From Alkalimonas delamerensis (GTDB lineage: Bacteria; Pseudomonadota; Gammaproteobacteria; Enterobacterales; Alteromonadaceae), in assembly GCF_030717955.1 (NCBI RefSeq), contig NZ_JAUZVY010000003.1, positions 248,001 to 312,000 of the forward strand: a DNA stretch of 64,000 bases, written 5' to 3'. The notes below the pieces were generated by a model that saw nothing but the letters and a program-made list of their open reading frames with translations, was not told the origin of the DNA and made no database searches. Position numbers and translations under genes: made by a program. Numbering within the stretch: position 1 is the first letter of the stretch; every line of letters begins with the position of its first letter. Below are positions 44,258 through 54,900 of this stretch, piece after piece.

Positions 44258-44761
44258 CTAGCGCGCCGTTTTGTAGAGGTTCAGGGCTTTGCTTTGCTCT
44301 TTGCTGATCACCACCATCTGGGTCTGGGTCAGCTGATCCTGCAAGGCCAGACCTTTGCCCCAACGAACAAATAGCCAAAAATTGCCAAGGCCTCCCAAAG
44401 CGAAAATGGCCCGTAAAATGGCCTGACGCAAGGCCAGCTGTTGGCCATTTTGTTGCAACAACAACAGGCGCCAGGCTTTCATGCCCAGGGTCTGACCGGC
44501 ACGCAGCCAAAAGTAGACGTAAAAGCCAATGGCAGCCGATAGCAGGTACAGCAAATACAGCCAGCGCTGCAATCCCTGGCCTAAAAAGGCGGCGGTATCC
44601 TCATAGCCGGATAAGTCCAGCAGCCCCACTTTGTTCATGGCAAACACCAACCCCACGGCCAGACCAGCGGCGGCCATGATGACGGCAAACAGCACCAGAG
44701 CATCGTAAATAATGGCGGCTAAACGACGGGCAAAACCAGCCCTTGGCGCATTTTCAAACAT
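44258..44761 (-). CDS. RDD family membrane protein
   Basis: 167 residues from ATG 44761, which has AAGGTGAG upstream; a GTG four codons earlier is possible. Family start AGFARRLAAIIYDALVLFAVIMAAAG with the R-D pair, three or four membrane helices and GQTLGMKAWRLLLLQQNGQQLALRQAILRAIFA, the typical RDD second half. Function of the family is not settled; transport has been suggested. It follows the DUF3422 gene by 64 bases. Confidence 0.88.
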   Translation of the reverse strand: MFENAPRAGFARRLAAIIYDALVLFAVIMAAAGLAVGLVFAMNKVGLLDLSGYEDTAAFLGQGLQRWLYLLYLLSAAIGFYVYFWLRAGQTLGMKAWRLLLLQQNGQQLALRQAILRAIFALGGLGNFWLFVRWGKGLALQDQLTQTQMVVISKEQSKALNLYKTAR

Positions 44762-44825
44762 GCAGTATCTCACCTTGGTTGAATGCGCCCGAGTGTAGCA
44801 TAGCCGCCTTGGCAGCGAAATCCGT

Positions 44826-46118
44826 TCAAGGCCGTGCTGCTTTTTCTGCGCGCTTTAAACGGCGGCGAAAGGCATAGAGCAGCAAGGCGACGCTGCTGAT
44901 CACCAACGGCAGGCTCAGGCTGTGCCACAGCTCGCTATTCAGCTCAGGCCACCAATACTGCAAGGCACGGATGCCATGCTGGCACAGCTGCATGGCGTAA
45001 TAACTAATGGCCACCACCGACAAGCCTTCCACCATGTGTTGCAACTTGAGTTGCAGCCGGGCGCGCTGGTCCATCGATGCCAGTAAGCGCTGGTTTTGCT
45101 GTTCGAGCTTCAAACTGATACGGGTGCGCAGCAGCTCGGTACAGCGACCCAACCGGTTGGAGAGTCCTTGCTGGCGAAACAGCACCGATTCACTGGTACG
45201 ATAGGCCGGTGTCAGCCGGCGCTCGGTAAAATCCTGCAACGACATCAGGCCATCAATCGGGGTTTCATTCAGGCTTTTAATCCTGTCCAGTGCCAGTTGG
45301 TAGTAAGCGGCACTGGCTTGCAGCCGTGAGCTGTTCTCCGCGATTAGATGCTCGGTTTGTGCTGCCATTCGGGTCAGTTCAGCCAGCAAGGATTCGTCAT
45401 GCTGCTCGGCCTCCTCAATGCGCTGGGTAATGTAGGACAGTTGTTGTTCCAGAGCATTCAACTGGCTAATGGCTTTGCGGGCCAGTGGCCAGCCCAGCAG
45501 GGAGAGCTTGCGATAATTGCCCAGGTCAAAGAGTTGCTGCACCAGACGACCCAGCTGCGCCGGGCTAAGGCCGCGGTCTTGCATCAGCATCCGGCCCGCA
45601 CCTTCGGCATGCTTTTGAAAGTCGGTCCAGATGCGGGCTTTTTGCTCGGCCAGATAGCTGCTGATGCAATGATCCGGATTAAACATGGCGGCAATGCTCT
45701 GCTCTTGGGTGCTGCTGTTGCTGTCCAGCACACTCAGCTGGATGACCCGAAATACCTGCCCTGGGAAAGGCTCCAGCCAGTCTTTGGCGGGCAGGAAATC
45801 CAGTGGATCATCAAAGAAATCAGAGCCACTGCCAGGCAGGATAAAGGTGTAACTGGAGAACTCGCCATGCTTTTCCCAGCGTAAGGTGGCGCCAAATAAG
45901 GACAGATTCAGATCGTTGTCGCTTTCTTTTAGTTGCGCCCCTTGTTGTGCCGCCAATTGCTGCATCTGAGCAAACTCGGTACTGCGGCTGCTCGGGCTGA
46001 CCGTCAACACAAACTGACACAGCCGGCAGGGTGCCTGTAGGGCAGGGAAGGTCCGTTGGCGTAACTCCTGATCCAGCAGATCGCGCAGCGGGTGGTTGCG
46101 TTGTTGGAATCGGCTCAT
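44826..46118 (-). CDS. DUF3422 family protein with C-terminal membrane helices
   Basis: 430 residues. The N terminus RNHPLRDLLDQELRQRTFPALQAPCRLCQFVL and RWEKHGEFSSYTFI are hallmarks of DUF3422. A coiled coil lies in the middle (YITQRIEEAEQHDESLLAELTRMAAQTEHL). Two hydrophobic segments near the C terminus (VVAISYYAMQLCQHGI and LSLPLVISSVALLLYAFRR) anchor it in the inner membrane with a short basic tail. Function unknown. Confidence 0.87.
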   Translation of the reverse strand: MSRFQQRNHPLRDLLDQELRQRTFPALQAPCRLCQFVLTVSPSSRSTEFAQMQQLAAQQGAQLKESDNDLNLSLFGATLRWEKHGEFSSYTFILPGSGSDFFDDPLDFLPAKDWLEPFPGQVFRVIQLSVLDSNSSTQEQSIAAMFNPDHCISSYLAEQKARIWTDFQKHAEGAGRMLMQDRGLSPAQLGRLVQQLFDLGNYRKLSLLGWPLARKAISQLNALEQQLSYITQRIEEAEQHDESLLAELTRMAAQTEHLIAENSSRLQASAAYYQLALDRIKSLNETPIDGLMSLQDFTERRLTPAYRTSESVLFRQQGLSNRLGRCTELLRTRISLKLEQQNQRLLASMDQRARLQLKLQHMVEGLSVVAISYYAMQLCQHGIRALQYWWPELNSELWHSLSLPLVISSVALLLYAFRRRLKRAEKAARP

Positions 46119-46337
46119 TCAGGGTCTCCTTAGCTGTCAACACGCCTCTGAAAGCTGCAGCTTGTGTGCCAGTGGCAAACTCAAGGTTAGGGAGAGCAGT
46201 CTAAGGTGTTGAGCATGTTAGTTTTATGAATCAGCTATGGCATCTTTTATGTCTTGGAAGATGAATCGCTTTGTGTGGAGATGGTGCAGCAAGTCGCATT
46301 TTGGGCCGCTTTAGTGCAAGTGCTGTGGTGCAACCGG

Positions 46338-47009
46338 TTATTTGAGCTCGGTATCGAGCAACTGATAGCCCAGATTTCGAATGGTTTTCAGCGGCAGCGC
46401 TTCGCCACTGCTTTGCTGGACTTTTTGCCGCAGTCGGCAAATCAGCGTATCCAGCCTGCGGTAATCCGGTGTTTGTTGCAGATAGGGGGCCAATTCCTGC
46501 AGCAGCGTGGCTTTGCTTTGTTGGCCCTGCTGCAAGGCCAGCAGTACTTTTGCTTCACTGGGGCTTAAGGCGATGGTACAACCCTGCGGGCTTCGCAGGC
46601 AGCCACGGTTGGGGTCCAGTTGCCATGCTAGCGGTTCAACATCAGGGGTTAGTCGTTGTTGCAGCTGACGCAGCAAGGCCACCAGCTCCGGTAAAAACAC
46701 CGGTTTAACCAGGTAGGCATCGGCTCCGTTTTGAATGGCCTGAGCGCGTTGTTGCGGCTGGCCTCTGGCGCTAACCACCAGGATCCCCATGGCCAGTCCA
46801 TGCTGCTGCCGTAGCATCGGCAGCGCCAGCATACCATCGCCATCGGGCAAACTCAGATCAAGCAACAGGGCCTGATACTGGCATTGTTGCAACTTTTGGT
46901 TCATGCTGGCTAGGGAATCGGCCGCATCGGTGGCAAAACCCTGCGCTTGCAGGTAGTCAAGCAACTCCAGTTGTAAATCCGGATGATCTTCAGTGACCAG
47001 TATTCGCAT
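46338..47009 (-). CDS. OmpR/PhoB-type response regulator
   Basis: 223 residues. Receiver domain: acidic pair E7/D8, phosphoacceptor D51 in LLLDLSLPDGDG, and the conserved Lys in YLVKPVFLPEL. C-terminal winged helix from about 130: LSPSEAKVLLALQQG, then DTLICRLRQKVQ and LKTIRNLGYQLL, typical of the OmpR/PhoB class. Divergent from the histidine kinase and overlapping it by 17 bases at the 5' ends. Likely controls neighbours such as the giant exoprotein gene; that is inferred from position. Confidence 0.92.
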   Translation of the reverse strand: MRILVTEDHPDLQLELLDYLQAQGFATDAADSLASMNQKLQQCQYQALLLDLSLPDGDGMLALPMLRQQHGLAMGILVVSARGQPQQRAQAIQNGADAYLVKPVFLPELVALLRQLQQRLTPDVEPLAWQLDPNRGCLRSPQGCTIALSPSEAKVLLALQQGQQSKATLLQELAPYLQQTPDYRRLDTLICRLRQKVQQSSGEALPLKTIRNLGYQLLDTELK

Positions 47010-48894
47010 TCTTCTTTGTCTGATGATGGTGGTAAGCGGTGCAACTGCTGCGATGGACTCTATCCAGCGCTACACGGCAGTCTCTTCCAATTATTCTGGC
47101 ACATCCATCACGGCCTTGCCAGCCGGGCGCTGGGCGCTTGGTCCAGCAGCGCAATGGACACCACAGCAATTGCTGACCAATCCCAGCTTGTTGCCAGGTG
47201 AGCTGCAGGGCCAGCGCCTGTCTTTTGGCTACAGCAGTGACGTGCTCTGGATTTGGTTTGCACTGGAACAGCAGCCCGAGGAGCTGTTGTTTCTGCAGCT
47301 TGGCAGCAGCTTTTTAGACCGGGTCGATTTGTTCTTTTTGGATGACAAGGGGCAGTTGAATCAGCAGCAAAGCGGCGATCACATACCGTTTTTTGACCGG
47401 CCGGTGCTCAGCCGTGGTTTGGTGCTGCGGCTGCACGAGGTGGAAACGCCACAGCGCGTGGCCTATTTGCTCAGGGTTGAAACCGGCAGTGCCATGACAC
47501 TACGGCCTGTGCTGCAATCTCCCGGCGATTTGCTGCTGCACGAAAAAAACAGCACTTTGCTTTATGGTGTTTTATTCGGCTTTAGTGTGCTGGCGGCATT
47601 GCTGGCACTGATCAGCTGGGGCTGGACACGGCAGGGTGCCTTTTTAACGGCGGCGCTCTACAGTCTGGTGTTTGCCTGGCTGCATTTCACCATCAATGGC
47701 TTTGATCAGCAGTACCTTTATCCCAGCATGCCAATTTGGACCGATCGTCTGATTGGGGTAAGCGGCTTTTTATCTGCGGCTCTGTTGCAGTTTTTGGTGC
47801 TGCAATTTGCCAAGGTACGGCAGTGGTTGCCTCGGGCAAACCAGTTGCTGGTTGGTTGGGCTGTGCTTTACCTGGCAGGAGCGCTGGCTTCTTTGGCCGG
47901 TGCCTACCCGCTGCTGGCACCGGTACTGATGCTGAGCGGTTTGTTGCAAATTCTGGTACTGCTGGGGTTGATGCTGTATGGCTTGAAGCGGCAGTGGCCG
48001 GTAAATCTGCTGTTGTTTCTGATGCTGGCACCAGGCTGCCTGGCCATTTTATTGCAGGTACTGCGAAATCTGGGGCTCTTGCCCTTTACCTTCTGGACTT
48101 CGCACCTGTGGGCCTTGTCAGCCATGGTGCAGTTGGCGTTGTTGCTGGTGATCCTGTTACTTACTTTAAGCAAAGCGCAGCAACGCCTGCAGCAACAGCT
48201 GGATGAAAACACTGCCGTGCAGCGCTTGTACCAACTGATGGCGCATGAGCTGCGCACCCCCCTGGCGGTCGTCAGCTCAGCGCTGAGCAATCTGCAATGG
48301 CAAACCCATCAACTGCCGGAAGCACAGCCCCGCATTGACCGGGCCAGGATGGCCGTCGCCCGACTGAACAACCTGGTTGACAACGCTCTGGCGGAAGACC
48401 GGCTGCATCTGTTGCAGCAAGGCATTCAGCCCGAAGCCGTCGAACCGGCTGAGTGGCTGGAGGAGCTGAGCAACCTCTGTTTGTTGACCGACAAGCACCA
48501 ACTCGATATTCAGCAACCGGACCAGCTGGACAGCCTGATCTTTGATCGCCAATGGCTGACACTGGCGGTACTGAATCTGCTGGACAATGCCGTCAAGTAC
48601 TCGCCAACCGGGGGCCGAATCGTGCTCAGTCTGAGTCTGGCTGACCAGTACTGGCAACTGGCAGTGTCGGATCAGGGCAGTGGCGTGCCTGAAGCCGACC
48701 GCCCCCACTTATTCGAACGCGGTTTTCGCGCCAAACAGCACCGTGGCTACAGCGGCCTGGGGCTGGGCTTGCACCTGGTGGACGAAGTAGTGCGCGCCCA
48801 TGGTGGCCGCATTGGGTACCAACCCCAGGCCGTTGGCAGTTGTTTTGTGCTGGAGCTGCCATTGCAGCCACTAACCGCAAGCAGTACATCCTGA
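46993..48894 (+). CDS. Sensor histidine kinase with 7TMR-DISM sensor
   Basis: 633 residues from GTG 46993, the only start that gives a full signal peptide (TSIRILLCLMMVVSGATAA); ATG 47023 would leave ten residues of it. An extracellular 7TMR-DISMED2 beta-domain (about 30-180), seven membrane helices (about 185-395), a short coiled coil, HisKA with the phosphoacceptor H418 in LMAHELRTPL, and the ATPase domain (LLDNAVKYSPTGGRI, VSDQGSGVPEADRPHLFERGF, GYSGLGLGLHLVDEVV). The DISM class often senses carbohydrates or other small ligands. The 5' end overlaps the regulator gene on the other strand. Confidence 0.93.
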   Translation: MTSIRILLCLMMVVSGATAAMDSIQRYTAVSSNYSGTSITALPAGRWALGPAAQWTPQQLLTNPSLLPGELQGQRLSFGYSSDVLWIWFALEQQPEELLFLQLGSSFLDRVDLFFLDDKGQLNQQQSGDHIPFFDRPVLSRGLVLRLHEVETPQRVAYLLRVETGSAMTLRPVLQSPGDLLLHEKNSTLLYGVLFGFSVLAALLALISWGWTRQGAFLTAALYSLVFAWLHFTINGFDQQYLYPSMPIWTDRLIGVSGFLSAALLQFLVLQFAKVRQWLPRANQLLVGWAVLYLAGALASLAGAYPLLAPVLMLSGLLQILVLLGLMLYGLKRQWPVNLLLFLMLAPGCLAILLQVLRNLGLLPFTFWTSHLWALSAMVQLALLLVILLLTLSKAQQRLQQQLDENTAVQRLYQLMAHELRTPLAVVSSALSNLQWQTHQLPEAQPRIDRARMAVARLNNLVDNALAEDRLHLLQQGIQPEAVEPAEWLEELSNLCLLTDKHQLDIQQPDQLDSLIFDRQWLTLAVLNLLDNAVKYSPTGGRIVLSLSLADQYWQLAVSDQGSGVPEADRPHLFERGFRAKQHRGYSGLGLGLHLVDEVVRAHGGRIGYQPQAVGSCFVLELPLQPLTASSTS

Positions 48895-48999
48895 GTTTCT
48901 TTATTGGGGAAAATGTAAGAAATGGTAAGGTTTCTTTCCTTGGTGTTTTAAGGGGTTAGCTTCCATACTTGAAATTATTTGTCTGTTGGAGCACGACCT

Positions 49000-51900
49000 A
49001 TGCAGCCCCTACACGTTACCCTTCGTATCCTGTTGTTTGCTTTATTGACCCTCTGGGGCTGGCAGGCGCAGGCCGATTATATCGTCAGTGGTGCCGGTGA
49101 TGCGGATGCTAATGGCACCTATGTTGAGCATGGCGAGAGTGATGGGGTGCCAGCTTTTCGGAAAGAGGGCGGGGCGCAGACCTGGTATTTAAAGCGTTGT
49201 TGGGGAAATTACTGGACAATTGAGCCATACGAGTTCTGCGATGGGATGAACTATGAGGTGAATTCTTCTTCCGATACTCCGCCAGAAACTGGTTGGGGCG
49301 GTTGGCCAGCTCCAGCACCTACAGTATTTCCTGCAGGTCCTTTGGTGAGCTTTAGCAGCAAAACTCTGTTTGAAAGCCTGCGCAATGATGGCCGTTTTGA
49401 TGAAAGTTTCTTGATAAGCCACAACCTGTTGGATGACGATGGCTTTAGCGGCACAGTTGGCGACGACTTGCTGCAACAAGGTCACGCCATCCTGACGAAT
49501 CTGCCCGCAGGTTTAAGCGCCAGCTTGGTCGTCAACAACAGCAGCGAGCTGGAGCTGCGCATTGCGGGTACTGCCTTAAGCAGCAGCCAGGCCGATACGG
49601 TCACCGATTTAACCTTGCAACTGTTAGATGCCGCCTTTATCAGCGGAGATGCCAGCGCCAATATCAATGCCGAGGTTGCTGATTTAACCCTGCAATTTCG
49701 GGACTTGCACACCGTAGGCAGTAGTGGTGACTTTGCCACCATAGCCGCTGCCGTCGCCGCTGCTGCGCCTTACGATATCCTGCAACTGGCCGCTGAAACC
49801 TTTACCGAAAAAAATATCTCAATTAATAAAAATCTGGCCATTGTAGGCGCAGGACCAGCGCATACAGTCGTGCAAGCAATGACGGTGCCACAAGCAGAGA
49901 TAGCGCGCATTTTCCGTGTAGAGTTTGGTCTACAAGAAGTGATAATCAGTGACATGACCCTGCGCTACGGAAATATGGACACTGATGGCGGCGCTATTTT
50001 GGCAAGCTCCCCTTTGACGTTAATAAATTGCCGTTTGACTGAAAACAGGGTAACCAGATCAAACTCTCAGCTTGGGGCTGCACTCAGAGCTAACTCTACC
50101 CTGCTGATGGACAGTTGCCTGGTCGATCACAATATCGGCACCAATCTAACGGGTTTTCAGGTAGCTGGCGGGGCCATCGCATTAAATGGCAAGTCAACAA
50201 TCGTCAACAGCACTCTGACAGGCAATCAGCTGATAGTGCCGAACGCTAGTTTTCAAACAAGGGGAGGTGCGATAGGCTTAACGGATTTTGCTGAGTTAAC
50301 CCTTATTAACTCAACCATTACAGAAAATTTTTCTTCCGGGCATGCCGGTGGTTTAGGCTTGATGTTTGTTTCAGCCAGCACCAAAGTGCAGATTTACAAC
50401 AGTATCATCTTTGGCAATACAGCGGGCTTAGCCCCTGATTTTGCCGATGTTAGGCTGGAGCTTGGCGTGCCAGCCGTTTACAGTCACTCCATTATTGGTG
50501 CCCGCTGGAGTGATAACGTCGATGATGTTATCATCAACTTGATCAGCGAAGACCCTTTGTTACTGCCACTCGCTGATAATGGTGGTCCGACTCTTACCAT
50601 GGCCTTTCAGGCCGGCAGCCCTGCTTTGGGTGCGGGAGTATTGAATAGTGATACCCCCAGTGTTGATCAGCGTGGCTTGCCTCGTGGAGCCGCCATTGAT
50701 ATTGGTGCTTTTCAGGCCCAACAGTTCACTTTGACCTATGATGGCAATGGTTCTGACAGTGGAGCTGTTGCTGCGACTAGCTGTTATGCATTTGGCTTGA
50801 GTTGTCCATTAGCTGTCGCTTCAGCTACAGAACTTGAGCGAGCTGGTTTTACTTTTGGCGGCTGGAATACGACTGCCGATGGTACAGGCACGCTATACAA
50901 CCCTTCGGATAGTATCACATTAAGCACGGACACAACGCTTTTCGCACAGTGGCAAACTCCGAACTACACCATTAGTACTTCTGCTGACAATGGCAGCTTA
51001 ATCTGTACGCCCAACCCGGCGACGGCAGGCAGCTCAGTCAGCTGCAATGCCAGTGCTGACGAAGGGTATACCTTTATTGGCTTTGGTGGTGATTGCAGCG
51101 GTTATCAGTGCCAATTTGCAGCCATTGATGGCGATAAAACAGTAACCGCCAACTTCCGTTTGCAAGAATCGGGTGATGGAGTGAGCAATCCCGATGGTCT
51201 TGGCGAAGGGGATGGCAACGGTGATGGCACCCCGGATTGGGAACAGCCACAGGTTGTATCCATAGACTCGCAAGTCATCGGCCAGGAAGGCACTTTTGAA
51301 GCGGAGCCTGGCGCTGTATTTACGAACACAGACAACCTTGCCGCACCGACGAACTTACCACGTGGGGTTCGGATGCCGCTGGGGCGTTTTAGCTTCGATC
51401 TGGCGGTTCCGGGAGTGGGGGATACTGCCAACCTGACTTTTTATGTTGATCGCAGTGCACGCATTGGCGGCTACCATAAATGGAATCACCTGACAGAGCA
51501 ATGGGACAATATTGCCACCAGCGTGGCGCTAGAGGGTGACAAAACCAAAATTACCTTTCAGTTAACGGATGGCGATGCCTACGATGTAGATAGGATTGCC
51601 AATGCGATTATTCAGGATCCTGGTGGTCCAACAGAAGATATTACCAGGCCAGTTGTGCCTGAAAATCAGCGGTTTGTGGTTCAGGTTGAGCCACTGGATC
51701 CCGAACTTTTGCAAGGTACCTTAAGCTATCGTTTGGCTAGCGAGGTTGCCGGTGCGAATGCCGATGCAGCTATGTTTGAAATCGATGCTATCACCGGTGC
51801 GTTGCGGTTCAAAGAGGCACCAGACTTTGAAGTTCCGGCCAGTGCAGCGGCAAGCAATTTCTATCGGGTTCAGGTTGTGGTGGAAGGGGCTGTCAGTGGT

Positions 51901-54900
51901 TCTGAAACCATTGAGCTGGAAGTGACAGTGATCGATGACCCTGGTGTTGATGGTGTTATTATGAACCTGGCGGGGTATCAGGCTGAGTTTACTCCGGGTG
52001 GTGCCCCTGATTTTGCTACGCCAGAGTCTCCGGCTGTGCAGGTTGGCGTTTTTGATACCCTGGACGGTGGCTATTTGCGACTGGCGCAAGTCGCCGGCAC
52101 CCAAGACGGCAGCTTCGCGTTGGATGACTTCCTGGATGCTGGTGCCGGCCCGGATGAGCACCAGGTAGGGAGCACCATTGAGGCCGGTGATACCATTTTC
52201 ACCTTTGATGGATTTGGCTGGTTGGCAGTTGGCACTGTGGATATGCAGCGAGATGGCCAGCAAGGGCGTGATTTGCTGATCCACTTTAATCAGGATGCGT
52301 TAGCGCTGGATGCCGAAATCATTTTGCAGGCGTTGTTGTACAGTGCACCAACCGATGGTAGTCGTGAGTACCGGGTGGTGCTCTCGGATGGTGTTGACGT
52401 ATCTGAGCAAGTTACTTTTACCCTCAGTGGGATGGATACTACGGCACCCGCCTTGGTCGAGACGATGCCGGCAGATGACGCAACCGATGTTGCTGTTAGT
52501 GCGCCCTTGGTATTGACCTTTAATGAAGCTGTTAAAGTGGGTAGCGGTATTTTAACCCTTACAGAGCAAGGCCACAGTGTCTTTGAGATCGATGCTTCCG
52601 ATACGGCAGCCGTGGTTTTTCAAGGCAAAGAGGTCCGTATTGCATGGCCGGAAGAGCTATCTTTTGATCAGACTTACCAGGTAAGTTGGCCTGCAGGCTG
52701 GGTGCAAGATTTAGCCGGTAATGATGGCGTTGCAGAAACACTCAGTTTTACCACAGCAGAGCCTGCTAGTTTTACCATCACCTTCGACAGCGCCGGCGGC
52801 AGCCCGGTACCGGCAATTACGCAAAATTTTGGCAGCCAGGTTGATGCGCCACCAGTGCCGGTAAGAGAAGGGCATAGCTTCCAGGGCTGGACCCCCGCTC
52901 TGCCAGAGACGATGCCAGCAGAAAACCTAACCTTAACCGCGCAGTGGAGTCTCAACAGCTACACCGTGAGTTTTGTCGATTGGAATGGCGACGTGCTGAA
53001 GACCGAAAGCGTCAACCATGGCGCTGGCGCCACAGCGCCGGCTGCGCCCACACGGGTTGGGTACAGCTTTACCGGCTGGAGCCCGGCTGATTTCAGCAAC
53101 ATCAAAGCCGATAGCATGGTGACGGCGCATTACAATGTCAATAGTTACACCCTAAGCTTCGACAGTGCCGGTGGTTCAGCTGTGGCAGGTGCCAGTTACG
53201 ACTTTGGTGCTCCAGTCACTGCGCCCACTGCTCCGATGCGTGAAGGTTACACCTTCTCGGGTTGGAACCCAGCTTTGCCGGATACCATGCTGGCTAATAA
53301 CCTAGTGGTGATCGCCCAATGGACAGTCAATCAGTACACCCTGAGCTTTGACAGTGCCGGTGGCTCTGAAGTTGCGGCCATCACGGCCGACTTTGGCAGT
53401 GCGATTGAAGATCCGGCCGTGCCAACGCGTGAGGGCTTCACCTTTGTCGGTTGGAGCCCTGAGCTACCGGCGACCATGCCAGCTGAGGATGTGGTTGCAA
53501 CGGCGCAGTGGACCCAAGATAGCTTCACCGTCAGTGTCAGTCTCATTGGCGAGGGCAGTGTGACACCGGCGAGTCAGCAGGTTAATTTCGGACAGAGCGC
53601 CAGTTTTGCGCTGAGCGTGACGGACAATACTTTTGTGCAGATTGACAGTAGCTGTGCGGCCAGCCGCTCAGGCAATGACATTGTGACGGCGGCCATTAAA
53701 GAGGATTGCAGCATTACGCTGGTGGTGCACCCGGCGGTGCAAAGCAAGGTGGATGATAGCAGCCCAGCCGGTTCACTTGAAACACGCAGGTTCCGCATCA
53801 TGGGTGGTGCTGGTGAGCAGGTACTGAGCGCCATTCAACAAACCCGCAGTGGTAGCACTACCTGGCTGGATCTGGCCGAGTCGGCGACCTTGCTGAGGCA
53901 AGCCGAGGATGGCAGCTACTTGTTCAGTGCCGAGCGTACCGGTCGTTACAGCTTTGAGTTTACCGACTCGGTGTCCGGCGAACAGGTGAGTGTAAGCTTC
54001 GATGTGCTGCCATACCTTGCCTTTACGGCCAGCAGTCAGCCGGTGCAGCAAGATGTGACGGCGCAGGTTCGGCTGTGGCTGAGTGACGAGCCGATTGACT
54101 ACCCGGTACGGGCTGAGCTGGAAGGCACCCTAGCCAGTGTAGTCAGCAGCATTGAGCTGCGCGCCGAGGACAAACTGCGCAAGCCGCTGCTGGCGACGGC
54201 CACGGCTGTCAGTGATGGCACAGTGCGCTTGCGCAGCACCGGTCTGGAGCAAGCTTTGCTGGGAACCCCTGTCGAACATCGGCTGGCGGTGCAAACTGCC
54301 TTGCCGCCATTGGCATTAAAAGCCAGTGCGGAGCAAGATGGCCAGCAGACATTGGTGGTCAATCGCCATGGCGGTGTGGTGCATCTGAGCGCTGAAGAGC
54401 TGAGCGGTGCTGCGGCAACCTTCAGCTGGCAGGCGCTGGGTTTATCGCTGCAAGGTGAAGGGGCCAATGTCAGCTTCGATCCGGCAGGCCTAGCCACCGG
54501 CCGTTACTTTGTGCAGCTGACGGCCGAAGCTGGTGAGCGTAGCGGCGAGCTGGAGCTGGCACTGAACGTGATAGCCGAGTGCCCGGTAGCCGATTGCAGC
54601 AACACCGGCAGCAGCGGTATCCCGGCCAGCCAGAACTCGCAGGCCGGTCAATCGAACCGCTTGCCGATTTGCCCACAAGCCGAAGGCAACAACCGCGTCA
54701 GTCGGTGTGAAGGGCAGGGGACTATCTTTGCTGAAGTGCCAAGCCAGTACCAGCTAACGCTGGGGCTCTTTAGCGAGCAGCAATCCTGGCAGAGCGGTCA
54801 GTTTGGCATGGCTCTGACTGAAGGCAGTCTCAGCGATACCGGTTATCAGCAACTGGGCTTTGTGGTGAATATGGATGTGATGGGTCTGGAAAGCCCGGGC

